From contig NEEC01000011.1 in NCBI GenBank assembly GCA_002189035.1, positions 2,170,001 to 2,234,000 on the forward strand: a stretch of DNA of 64,000 nt. Direction: 5' to 3'. Below are positions 11,655 to 22,311 of the stretch, one piece after another (the first letter of the stretch is position 1; each line of letters starts with the position of its first letter). The position numbers were made by a program, and so were the translations under genes. Origin of the DNA: Utricularia gibba (taxonomy: Eukaryota; Streptophyta; Magnoliopsida; Lamiales; Lentibulariaceae). The notes below the pieces were generated by a model. The model did no database searches, was not told the DNA's origin, and saw only the letters and a list, made by a program, of their open reading frames with translations.

Positions 11655-14600
11655 TTACCTCGGACCACGATCGGAGGAAGGCTTTGAATCCAAATCACCA
11701 GGCACGAAAATAGGGAGTTGGTTGGACACAGAATCCCTCTTGAATCTTGTTTCACGAGGCAGAGTTAAATATCCCAGTTGTGCATCAAGCCCAGCGTGTC
11801 TTGAGCTTGAGGACCCTGCTTGGTTCTTCAGTCCATCTCTGGTCAGAGGATTCAGAAGTGGACCGCCAAAGAAGATGGAGTCTCCTCTTGGGTACATTGC
11901 CTTTTCAGGTTGCTGCTGGAGGGCCGACAGAGGCTCTCCAGGGGGCACAGAAGGCCTAATGGCTTGACTGCTTGTTGTCACTGCTGTTATGGGAAGTAAC
12001 GGTTCTTTCTTGCGGGGTTCTGAAGCTGAGATTGGAACAGATACATACCTCCCAGCTTCTTGATCCCACACCACAGATGTTCTCTTGATGTCTCTTATCA
12101 TGGGTTCAGTACTGCTGTGCCTCTGCATTATCCTGTCATCAAAACCAGATGATCTTTGGAAGATTGCGTTGTCCCTGCCCAGGCTTGCTGCCATCCCAGA
12201 AGAAGACCTCTCAACGAGTGGAAGATGTACGGCCGGGCTAGCTGCATCAGAGTTTATTCCATGAGATGGAGGAAGTGGACTCAGGGAGACGGATTCATGG
12301 ACATGGCTTGGGCTGCTCAAACTGCTCATCGTCTGAGTCTCTGTTTCATAGTTGTCCCGGCTACCATGGCTAGGAGTGAAAGAATGTCTGAGCGGCAAGT
12401 TCCTGAACTCATTCCTTGCATCTCTGTTTCCCGCCGCATCGGCACTGATGCTGCTCCGGACACTTGCATTGTCACTGGAACTGATCTCAGAATCATGCAA
12501 ATGCCTGTTATCAATAGGACGCAGTACAGAAGACGACGCCCTTGCTTTCGCAGCAGCTTTCATTGCCTCGCTTGAGTCTAGCTTAGCCAGCTTCCAGGCA
12601 CTGATACGCACACCCTTTTTCGGGCCCTTTCCTTTATCTCCAGCTCCATCAGCATCAGGATCAACTGTAGATGGCAACATTCCAGGTCCTAATTGGGGAG
12701 CAACTTCCTCCTGATATTCCAACAGATGATTACCAGAATCATTACACGCGGCTTGTAATCTTGGAGAAGATGATGCAACTGAGGAAAATGGATCAGTGCA
12801 CTGTACCTGGTAGTCGACGAACACCCTTGGAGGGGTGCACCAGGCACCCTTGTACTGCAGCCCCAGAGAGCTCGCCCCACTGAACCCCGTCGCGGCTGAG
12901 CCGGACGGTGAGTATATGATGTTCGGGGCTTCCTCATCGCCTGGAGCTTCACTCATGGATCGCATTGCGACAACGTATTCGTAGGTTGTGATTCCCTGTC
13001 GTAATAACAGCAAATCATGAGAAGACAGAATTAACAGAACACAGGAGGAAGTTGGTTAGTTCTTTCTGATGCATATCTGGTTTCAGAAAGATTTCACAAC
13101 CTTCTTGATAAGTATCATGTGGAAAGAGAAGAGCTCCCCTAAGGGCACAATGGCCAGCAGCGATAGAGCTGTACATATGGCCTGCAGAACGAAATCGAAT
13201 TGAGAATGCAATTATTCGTCGCAGGAAAGAAGCTAAATTTGATATGGTAAAGGCAGAAATGATCACCACAACAGTTGCAAAAGGGGGCTTTGAGAAGCCA
13301 TGTCCCAGTCTATCAACTATCTCCAGCTCCATGTGGCTCTTCCTCACAAAACAGCGTACTAGAACAATAATGCCGACGCCAGCTTCAAGAAGAAGCTGTA
13401 ATTCAAGGAAGAAAATAGTTAGCCATAACCCCTATTTCAATCAGAAATAACCCTGCAAAGTTACCCAAGCTAGGCTGACGGACATAAGTGAGATGAAGGT
13501 GACATAGTTTTTACGCCCCACACAGTTATTGAGCCACTAGAAACAGAAGAAGTAGAGTTAGCTAGTTCATCAGATGGATGACAAGTTACAAGTTTGGAAG
13601 GTGTCAAATCTTAGGTGGCAAGGAATGTACCCGGCAATGATGATCAAACTCATCTACACATTTGTCACAGCTCCTGCAGTGCTTGCTAAATTTGCGAACC
13701 TATAAGGATGTCAAAGAGATTACTCGTTTAACACGAACAAACAGACATTACATAACCGGTGCTGGTTGAAACAGAAAGATCTGTACTGGTGTGTCTAGTT
13801 AATTACCTCAGCGTTGCAAAGTGTGCAAAATAATGCCTCTTCGCCTCTATCTTCCATTTCGGCTGTCTCATCTTGTTTACGGCAATCTTCATGAATGAAA
13901 ACCCACAGAAAACCACTTTGAAGATACTGGAAATGAATTTTCTTCGTGGAGGAAGGACCGAGGCATTGGAATTGTTATGATCAACTGAGCCTTTCTTGCT
14001 TGATGCAGCTCCAGCATTGGGACTTCGTGAAGCCGGGGATGCACACGAATGACTCCCCATGCGAATTTCATCAAAATTTGGATTTGGACCAAGGGAAATT
14101 GTCTCCTGTTTGTCCTGTGCCTTATGCAGGAAGGTTGGATCAAACTTGGACATAATACCTGGGTCTGCTGGGTTAATGGCCGTTGCACGAACATAAAGAA
14201 TGAAAACCGAGAGAGCCTGCATGCAAAGATAACAAATTTTGAGTGAGCAAATAAATCTGCAGAAGGAATCGCATGAATTTCTGTTAAGCCTAAGGAGCTT
14301 CCAGAAAACGTGTGTGTGGGCATTCCAATCAGGAACAAAAGCCGCATTGTTATCCACTGTATACAAAGCACCAGAACTTCCAGAAATGCAAATGCGCTAC
14401 AATAAGAAAAACAAGCAAGAATGATGCTCTCACCAGTGGGGAATATACACCAACAACGATGTACTCCCATATTCTTGCTCCCAGGAACGGAGAAAAGAAT
14501 GCATAAAATGCTACAACTAGCATGAAGAAAACCGTGATTGCAACGACCTGTGAAGAGATGAAAATCAGTCTCCGGTCAAGGAACTCTCACTCTACATAAC

Positions 14601-15012
14601 ATAATTCATAACAATCAACACTCAAAGAAAAGAAGCAGTCTTTTCCCAATTGCATCTCCAGCGAAGTACCGCAATCTCCTATTATACATTGTCAAGATCT
14701 GTAAAACCTTTCAACAGTATTACACTAAAAAAAACTTCCAACATCAACAAATGGGTAATGAGAAGGAGCTAGAATAAGTTCTGCTACATAGCGAGAACAA
14801 GTTTCATCACATTTTGTTCATGGACCAAGAAGAGCTAAACTATATCTTGTTTGACTTCCCAAGTCCCATTTCCGCGTTCCAAGCAAGTCCCGGTTAACAA
14901 TTGACAGAATCGCAAACCATTGACTTAAGGTAGACTGCCATCAGAGAAAATGAACTGCAACTATGACCTGAAGGGTGTGCGCCGGCAGCTGCCAGCCATG
15001 CTTCCTCACCAT
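11655..15012 (-). CDS. DHHC-type protein S-acyltransferase (palmitoyltransferase); frame break in the assembly
   Basis: This is an integral membrane enzyme that attaches palmitate to cysteines of client proteins. Exon 1 (from 15012) encodes [15 protein letters not shown]. The next exons give two transmembrane segments ([39 protein letters not shown]) and then the Cys-rich domain with [26 protein letters not shown] and [11 protein letters not shown]. The DHHC motif is split by an intron near 13630. Two more hydrophobic segments follow, then a long Ser-rich cytosolic tail of about 350 residues, as in the plant PAT18-22 group. Near 13898-13901 the frame slips: upstream reads KVVFCGF, and the conserved EDCRKQDE continues in another frame. 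One missing T (sense strand) in a TTTT run explains it. Everything else is intact, so I treat the gene as functional with an assembly error. Confidence 0.92.
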
Positions 15013-15460
15013 AACTGATCCACTTCGCGCTCCTCTTCCCTAAGAAAATCCGTCCTCGGGAGTGTAAACAGTGAGAAAATCAAGCCCACCCCCACAATAA
15101 TATTCTCGCGCAAGTCCCTATTCCGCCGAGTCAGAACTCAGGTCAGTCACGGGTCGATGAGTTTTCCACCCCGGGAACAAGTTAAAAATGAGATCAAGAA
15201 AATTACAGAGGAAGCACAAGGAATTGGAGAAGATGGCCCCTTCCCCCTATCGAAAACAGAGACTTTCCTAAAACAAAACAAAAAAACAGCGAAGAAGGCT
15301 CAGACGCACTGCACTGCAAATGGGTAAGTGGGTTTTGTCGGCATCCTGAAGTTGGAGGAAGATGGGGAATTTTCGAGAGAGAGGGTTTAGTGACTGGGAG
15401 TAAAAACAGCAAGCGGACAAGGCGACAGCAGCACCTCCGTGGGTTTCCGTCGGGTCAGGG
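15013..15460 (-). other. 5' leader region of the S-acyltransferase gene
   Basis: GC-balanced sequence with pyrimidine-rich stretches on the minus strand lies directly upstream of the start codon. It looks like a 5' UTR rather than coding sequence; the reading frames here show no domain. Transcription start cannot be placed from sequence. Confidence 0.4.
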
Positions 15461-17375
15461 CTCCCAGTGCAGGGCCAGGCCACGCAAGGAATTTCTCGCA
15501 AAAAGGAAACAAAAAAAAAGAAGGAAAAGGTAACTAAAATAGAGTAACTTTTTACCAGAAACAAAACTGTAAAAAGAAAACATATGGAAAAGGCCTTTGA
15601 ATATGTAGTATGGGTTAAGTGGGGTCCACACTGCTTATTGTGGTCCTCTTTTAATTTCACAACATTTTAGGTTAATAATATACTAATGGAGTATTTATGG
15701 AATACAATTATAGAGCTTTAAAAAAATAATTATTAAAATAACCTCAAAAATAATGAGACTATTGCCTACATGTTTTACTATAATTTTTTTAAAAATAATG
15801 AATTCGAATTATAATTTCATTCGATCCAATTTAAATTTATGTCAAGATTGTAAAATAGATTTAAATCATGTAAGTAATTTTTTTATAATATTTTAAAAAT
15901 TATTTAAAATAATATAAATAAAAAGGCCCATTAGTTATAATAAAGAGCCCATTTTCCACTTTGGTCCAAACTAATTGGAGAGGCCCATTACTTATGATTG
16001 GTAGCCCATTATTTTGAGTTGCATTTTTTTATATTATTTTTTTTAAAAAAAACTTTCAATCCACCTAAAGGTAGAGGTTTGTAATTTTTTTTTTAAAAAA
16101 GAATTACTTCTTGTTTCTTTTTTTTTTTTTGAATAATAGTTATTTAAATTTGATAATAATATCATTTTGAAACGTTTGTAGAGCATAAGCACACATCAAG
16201 AAATTGTTTGCTATGTATTAGAAATTTGACTATCTTCTCATCATTTTGTGAGAAAATTGATCATTCTTAATATAAATTTTTTAACTTAATATATGAGAGA
16301 TATTGTATAGTTGTCAATTTTCTAAATGACCTATTCAATAAACTTGAGGTGGTCATGGGGTTTTGCTATCAGATATGCCCTTAGAACCATAGGGCCTAGG
16401 GGGGTGGGGCTGGATACTCTGGACTTGGAATATTTGCCCCCTTTTCTCCGCTAAGGCAACTTTGTTCATTGTACCACAAAAGCCAAGGAATATCGCTTTT
16501 GTGCCTTACTTTATCTTGGATTTATTTATATAAAATAGTTTAACAAATTCAAATGTTAATATTAAGAACAAATACTAATACTAAAAACAAACCATATGAA
16601 ATATAATAATTTATTTTCTTATTGCATGATATTTACATTTTGAATATACATTTTTTTCTGATTTATATTTTTCTATTTTAGAATAATTATGTAAATTTTG
16701 TAGGATATTTTTTTTTAAAATACTACGAAAATTCTTTGATAGCAATTTCAAAATTAACCATGTTTTGATATGTAATAGTTTGAAGATGTGTCCCCTCACG
16801 GACTGAACAAAACATTAATCTTTCAGAATTGTACATATAAAGTAAACAATGTTGTAGAATAACAACCGCATTCCTTATACTATTTATATAATGAATCTCA
16901 TGGGGTCCACTTTGGATAAAAATATTATATTCAATTTTATTATCTAAAAACATATAGATTTAAAAAAAAAAAGAAAACTTTTATGGAGGTCGCGTTCCTT
17001 CTTTTGGTTAGGTGGGTCAACCCATGACGTGACAGGTGGGGCCCAGTTTCGTGGCTTTTCTATCTGTGTGAAACTGGAAAAAATCGGGGGGAAACAGAAA
17101 GAGGGGGAATGGGGTGGAGTGGAAAAGTGTACGTTATCGAGGGAAGGGCTTAATCGTCTTTTCACAAGTGACAGCAGTCAACATGAGTGAATGAGTGGAA
17201 GTGTAGGATTCTCTGGGAATCAATCTCAGCCGTCCACTCGGAACGGTCATCTGCTGTGGCCCCGTCCACGTGCCACGATCCGCCTCCTCCGCCCCTACTA
17301 TCCCTACCCCTCTATAATACCACGTACTCGCTCTCCCCCACTGCCGTCTGCGTCGCACCTGCAACTCCCACGGCG
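15461..17375. other. AT-rich intergenic spacer with the glucanase promoter at its end
   Basis: No gene is seen. The stretch is strongly AT-rich with poly-T and poly-A runs. Four GCCCATT repeats lie at 15926-16010. From about 17000 the sequence becomes GC-rich and forms the promoter and leader of the glucanase gene: a G-box core CACGTG at 17267-17272 and a TATA-like TATAATA near 17312, about 60 bp before the start codon. Confidence 0.55.
17267..17318 (+). promoter_or_regulatory. G-box and TATA-like element of the glucanase gene
   Basis: CACGTG at 17267-17272 is the palindromic G-box bound by plant bZIP and bHLH factors. TATAATA around 17312 sits about 64 bp before the ATG, a plausible TATA position if the leader is short. 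Function is inferred from motif and spacing only. Confidence 0.5.
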
Positions 17376-18977
17376 ATGGATTCCGAATCTCTTTGCAGAT
17401 TTACCGTCGTCGTTCTGCTTCTCCTCGCCTGCGTTTCTTGTTCTGCTGGTGAGTTTCGGTTTCGTGAGTTGATTTAAGCTTTTTTTTAGTCTGCATTTGA
17501 GTTGAATCTGGATTTTGTTTTTTTGTGGCTTGCTTGTGTTGCAATGTAGAGGGTGGTTCTGTTGGGGTGAACTACGGGAGGGTGGCGAACAACCTCCCGT
17601 CGGCGACGAAAGTGGTACGCCTTCTGAAATCTCAGGGTTTGGACCGTGTGAAGGTCTACGACGCCGACCCGGCGGTTCTCAAGGCGTTGGCGCATTCCGG
17701 CGTGAAAGTGACGGTGAATCTTCCTAACGAGCTACTCTCCGCTGCCGCGCGCCGGGAATCCTTTGCGTTCGAGTGGGTTCTGAAGAATGTCGCTGCGTAC
17801 CACCCCGCAACCGCGATCGAGGCGGTAGCCGTTGGGAATGAGGTGTTTGTGGACACGCATAACACCACGCGGTTTCTCATTCCGGCGATGTACAACATTT
17901 ATGGGGCTCTGGCGAAGTACGGTCTGCAGAGTGAGGTTAAAGTTTCTTCCCCTATTGCTCTCAGCGCGTTGCAGACCTCTTACCCTTCTTCCGCCGGCGC
18001 CTTCCGCCGCGAATTGGTCGATTCCGTTTTCAAGCCTATGCTCCAGTTTCTCCGGAAAACAGGGTCTTCTCTGATGGTGAACGTTTACCCTTTTTTCGCT
18101 TACGAATCGAATGCTGATGTTATTTCTCTGGATTACGCCCTCCTCCGTGAGAATCCCGGCGTTGTTGACGCTGGGAACGGGCTCCGGTACGTATCCCTCT
18201 TCGACGCCCAAGTCGACGCCGTGTTTGCGGCAATGTCGGCCTTGAAATACGACGACATACCGGTGATCATCAGCGAAACTGGGTGGCCGTCCAAGGGCGA
18301 TACAAACGAGGTCGGCGCAAGCGTAGAGAACGCCGCCGCGTACAACGGAAACCTAATCCGGCGAGTGCTAACCGGCGGCGGAACTCCCCTTCGCCCGAAA
18401 GCAGACCTCACAGTGTACCTCTTCGCTCTGTTCAACGAGAACAAGAAGCCCGGACCCACCTCGGAGAGGAACTTCGGTCTCTTCTACCCCGACGAGACCA
18501 AAGTCTACGACATTCCGTTCACTCTCGAAGGACTGAAGAGCAAGCCGAAGGACGAGGAGACCCATCCGGCCCCGCTAAACCGAGGAGAACAGCGGATTTC
18601 AACTGCGGCGAGCGGGCAAACCTGGTGCGTGGCGAATTCCATGGCGGCGGCGGAGAAGTTGCAGTTGGGGCTGGACTACGCCTGTGGCGAAGGCGGAGCG
18701 GACTGCCACCCGATCCAGCCCGGGTCCAGTTGCTTCGACCCGAATACCCTGGAGGCCCATGCCTCCTACGCCTTCAATAACTACTTCCAGAAACAGGGCC
18801 GCGCCGTGGGCTCCTGCTACTTCGGAGGCGCCGCCTACGTCGTCACCCAGCAGCCCAGTAAGCAAACCCAACTCCCCCTTTCTGTTTTCCTCTCCCTTTT
18901 TCAGAGAAACCATCTACTAACGTACGCATTGTGTCTTTCCAGTGTACGGGCAATGCGCACTTCCCTTTGGAAACTGA
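17376..18977 (+). CDS. Glucan endo-1,3-beta-glucosidase, GH17 with C-terminal X8 (CBM43) domain
   Basis: A secreted enzyme expected to hydrolyse beta-1,3-glucan (callose) in cell walls or at plasmodesmata. Three exons (17376-17448, 17550-18857, 18943-18977) give 471 residues. Residues 1-24 form a signal peptide (VVVLLLLACVSCSA). The GH17 barrel starts at SVGVNYGRVANNLP. It contains the proposed acid/base Glu in VAVGNEVF and the nucleophile Glu in ISETGWPSKG, plus YLFALFNENKKPGP near the end of the barrel. A short linker leads to the X8 domain (TWCVAN, ACGEGGADC, YAFNNYFQ, CYFGG) with the expected cysteines. The protein ends at ALPFGN just after X8. There is no hydrophobic GPI-addition tail, so it is probably a soluble apoplastic or wall-bound form. 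The gene is intact and its codons are GC-rich. Confidence 0.96.
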
Positions 18978-18992
18978 GGAAGCATTGAACGA

Positions 18993-19584
18993 AATGTACA
19001 AACTTGATTCAACTACTGTTCTATAAACTCAACCCCTGTCTGTGTTCCTTCTACTCCTTCCATATATGAGTTCTTGAGTCTGTCTGTCTGTCTTTACCAT
19101 GAGAATGATCATTCCAGGAGTTCCTGGTATTATATGTAGCTTATTGCAGCTGTTGGGTCGCCATGAATCAGTGACATTGTGAAGAACAATCACCCAAATG
19201 AACACCCCATCATCATTCTCTGCCCTCCCCCCTGTTATGCATCATCTTCAGCCTTGCTAGATAGAGCAAGGGGCATCTGGCAGCAAAATGGGGATGCCCA
19301 AATGTACAAACTTGATTCAACTACTGTTCTATAAACTCAACCCCTGTCTGTGTTCCTTCTACTCCTTCCATATATGAGTTCTTGAGTCTGTCTGTCTTCA
19401 CCATGAGAATGATCATTCCAGGAGTTCCTGGTATTATATGTAGCTTATTGCAGCTGTTGGGTCGCCATGAATCAGTGACATTGTGAAGAACAATCACCCA
19501 CATGAACACCCCATTATCATCCTCTTCCTCCCCACCTTGCTATACAGAGGAAAGGGGAATCTGGCAGCAAAATGGGGATGCCCA
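18993..19584. repeat. Tandem direct duplication (~308 + 284 bp) covering the glucanase 3' UTR
   Basis: Positions 18993-19300 and 19301-19584 are adjacent direct copies. Both begin AATGTACAAACTTG and end GGGGATGCCCA. They differ by a missing CTGT unit in copy 2 and by a rearranged C-rich stretch before the CTTGCTA segment; the rest is nearly identical, suggesting a recent event. The first copy begins 15 bases after the glucanase stop codon, so the transcript could carry its 3' UTR and polyadenylation region twice. Confidence 0.93.
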
Positions 19585-20397
19585 CATGGAACTAGCACAG
19601 GTTCCCATACAGATCAGTAAATGAGTGTGATTTTGAATGTCTTTGGAATCTGATACGGTGTGGTTTTTGTTGGTATCCCACCCTATCTCTGTTCATATTC
19701 CTCCGCCCGTGAGCAGCAGCAGTGCTGCTAATGGGGTTTAGATGCATCTCTGACGGTTCAAAGCCTGTGGGGGCCCTGCCCTCTCCTTCCTCATCACTGC
19801 CTCATGTTACTGCATTCAATGATTGGGATCAATGTGTCGTCCCCCCCTCCCAACAATGCATTAACTTGCAGCAATGAGATCTTCGCTCATTTCTCCTGCC
19901 TTTTCCGGTGGTTGAATGAGCTCCTCCCCCACCTATGGAATAACGAACAACATCAGCACATTACCAACTGCGCTTTTATAGTCAAACGCCACGAGTCCCA
20001 AGCTGAGCTTTCGCTTGCAGTCAGTTACACATCACCGGGTGTGGGGCATTGTTTTCATCTCACCGTAAACACAGCCGGAATCCTTCTCTGTTAAAATTAT
20101 ACTCACCGGAATTCTCTTTCTGGAAGGAAAAAGAAACCAGCTTTACAGTTTGGGACGCGGGAGCGGCAGCTTCCGAATTCGGGGTGCATATCGTGGCTCT
20201 GCGATTCCATACGCGGCGTCTCTCGTCGGTCGGAAACATAACTTTCCGGTGGATTAGTTTGGTCTCATCGTTGTCGACGTTGTGGCGATTACTCTTCTTT
20301 GAAGGGACCATGTGGATAAAAATTTGAAAAAAAATAAAAGAAGTTAGGGTGGGTAAATATTTGTGTGATTTTTTTTTCCTGAAAGTTAAAAAAAAAA
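19585..20397. other. Intergenic sequence between convergent glucanase and LRR genes
   Basis: I recognise no gene. A plus-strand frame at 19804-20094 lacks domain features. The end nearest the LRR gene (about 20310-20400) is A/T-rich and may be its 3' UTR on the minus strand. Confidence 0.45.
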
Positions 20398-21639
20398 TCA
20401 AGGTAACAATTTTGGGGAGGGAGAATTGAGGCGGCTGTCGGCGTGGACGCCAGAGCACTGTCCTGGAGGTCGCGAGAGCTGATCGGCGGTTCTGGCGGGG
20501 CAACCGGCGAGCCCCAACGGAGGTGACGTGATGCAGTTGAACGAAACGCACACTGACGTGGTTTCCGGTAGCGCTGTTCCCGGATCCATTGGGAAATCCG
20601 TGAAGTAATTGTGCTGTAGATAGAGTGTTTTCATGGCGCCGGACTCTACGCTTTCGACGTACTGCTTAGGGACGGCACCTGTGAGGCGGTTGTGATTCAA
20701 GAACAGAGCCTCGACACCGGTAAACGCGGTGGTTAGTTCTCCGTCGAGGAGATTGTGGCTTAGGTCGATTGCCGATCCTTTTGGTTTGGGGCACGGCAGC
20801 GAATTGGGGATTGCGCCGGTCAGATTGTTCCGTTGGAGGAGCACCGATGTGATGCTTCTGCAGAAGAGCGATTCCGGTAGCATTCCGCTGAATTGATTGC
20901 CGCTGAGGTCGAGATACTCCAAATCGGTAAGTGGATCCAGGCCGCGGAGATTCCCCGACATTTGGTTGTTCGCCGTCGACAGGTACCGGAGAGAAGCCGG
21001 CATTCCCAAAGGCAGCGTCCCGGACAAATTGTTGTTACTGAGGTCGAGGTGGAGGATCTGATTTGGCAAGAAAAATGGCATTTCTCCACTGATTTTGTTC
21101 GCCGCCAAGACAAGCACTCTGAGTTGGCCCAACACCGGAAACGCCGGCGGAAGGCTACCGGAGAGTAGATTGTAGCTGAGATCAAGAGTGTGCAGATTCG
21201 CCAACCCAAAGATTTGAACTGGTATTTCTCCGGTCAACCGGTTACTCGTAAGTGAAAGTACTCTGAGGTTACGCAGAGTGCTCAGTTTCGGTGGAATTGG
21301 TCCAGTGACGTCTCCGGCGAAGAGGATGAGCTGGGTGAGATGGCTTAGCTGAGCAATTGCCGGAGAAAGCTCTCCGAACAGACCTGGAGAAGCGGAGAGC
21401 CCAGTCCCGAGGGACAGAATAGTGACACGGGACTCCTCGCAGGTGACTCCAGCGAACGAAGCACAGGGATCCACGGCGGCCGAGAAGTTCCATGTGGAGA
21501 AGAAGCCTTCAGGAACAGCCAAATCAGCGAGCGAGCTCCTGATTTCACGAAGTGCAGCCAAATCCCCAGGATGAATCTGAGAGCAAGCAGTGAAGTTAAC
21601 ACAGAGAAGAACAAGCAGTCCATGCGCAAGGAGCCTCAT
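20398..21639 (-). CDS. Secreted leucine-rich repeat protein (LRR-only, RLP-like ectodomain)
   Basis: An intronless 413-residue protein. Residues 1-20 are a signal peptide (LLAHGLLVLLCVNFTACS). An LRRNT_2-type cap follows (DLAALREIRSSL ... WNFSAAVDPC ... GVTCEE). About ten plant-type extracellular LRRs of the LxxLxLxxNxLTGxIP form run from about residue 70 to 350, for example LRVLSLTSNRLTGEIP and LEYLDLSGNQFSGMLP. A paired-cysteine C-terminal cap (CVSFNC ... CPARTADQ ... QC) closes the solenoid. There is no transmembrane segment and no kinase, so the protein is probably apoplastic. The family includes plant LRR proteins tied to symbiosis or defence recognition, but a specific ligand cannot be named. 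Several N-x-S/T glycosylation sites are present. Confidence 0.9.
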   Translation of the reverse strand: MRLLAHGLLVLLCVNFTACSQIHPGDLAALREIRSSLADLAVPEGFFSTWNFSAAVDPCASFAGVTCEESRVTILSLGTGLSASPGLFGELSPAIAQLSHLTQLILFAGDVTGPIPPKLSTLRNLRVLSLTSNRLTGEIPVQIFGLANLHTLDLSYNLLSGSLPPAFPVLGQLRVLVLAANKISGEMPFFLPNQILHLDLSNNNLSGTLPLGMPASLRYLSTANNQMSGNLRGLDPLTDLEYLDLSGNQFSGMLPESLFCRSITSVLLQRNNLTGAIPNSLPCPKPKGSAIDLSHNLLDGELTTAFTGVEALFLNHNRLTGAVPKQYVESVESGAMKTLYLQHNYFTDFPMDPGTALPETTSVCVSFNCITSPPLGLAGCPARTADQLSRPPGQCSGVHADSRLNSPSPKLLP

Positions 21640-22311
21640 TCTGCATTACATTTCCTTCCCTCCTCCTCTCTCCTCCCTCAGCACCGCAGCAGCTTTATAA
21701 AAACAGTGGTAATAATTCTGCACGTTAGTGCTGCTGGGGACACTCATTCATTGCGCCTTCCGAATGCACGCATTGCAGGATTAGACATCTCTAATGGGTG
21801 CTTCACTGTTCAGTGAAGAAGTGGAAGGAAATGGAAGGACAAGACAGGGCAGGCGGGTTGTCCACTGCCGGTTTCTTAAAAGAGGCTGACATGTCCAATC
21901 ACATTCTGACAGCTTGATTAAGAGATGGCCGTCGCTTGTTGAACAAAATTGGTCACGGATATGCAGTGGACACATGTTTCCTTCCCAGGTTACAAGTACA
22001 GCAGAAGCAGAACCTGCGATGGCATCCTTCTTCAGTGTTCTCAGAGCTTTATCTATCATACAATGGCCAGGCCAGCGTCGGCCTAAGCTGACTAATTTTA
22101 CATGGAACAGAGTGATGAGGAAAGAATCAACTTCTATCTGGGAAGGGAGAGCACCGCACGTGGAGTCCTTTACCTCCAAATTGGCAGCCAGGAGACGGTG
22201 CAGGTGCTGATCCAGGAATTTTAGGCTCAGCAGTGGGCAAGGAGGGGATTCCGGCGGGGGGTGGGCCGGAGCTGTGTGTTTCTGCAACAAAGAGGCGTTT
22301 TGTCTGCGGCA
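21640..22311. other. Promoter of the LRR gene and 3' region of the HAC gene
   Basis: No separate gene is supported. The left part is the upstream region of the LRR gene on the minus strand, and the right part is the probable 3' UTR of HAC. Reading frames on both strands (for example 21781-22290 on minus) have no domain and no codon signature. Confidence 0.45.

Noticed and set aside
18283-18780. 165-codon Arg-rich plus-strand frame
   Set aside because: Out-of-frame reading of the GC-rich glucanase exon 2.
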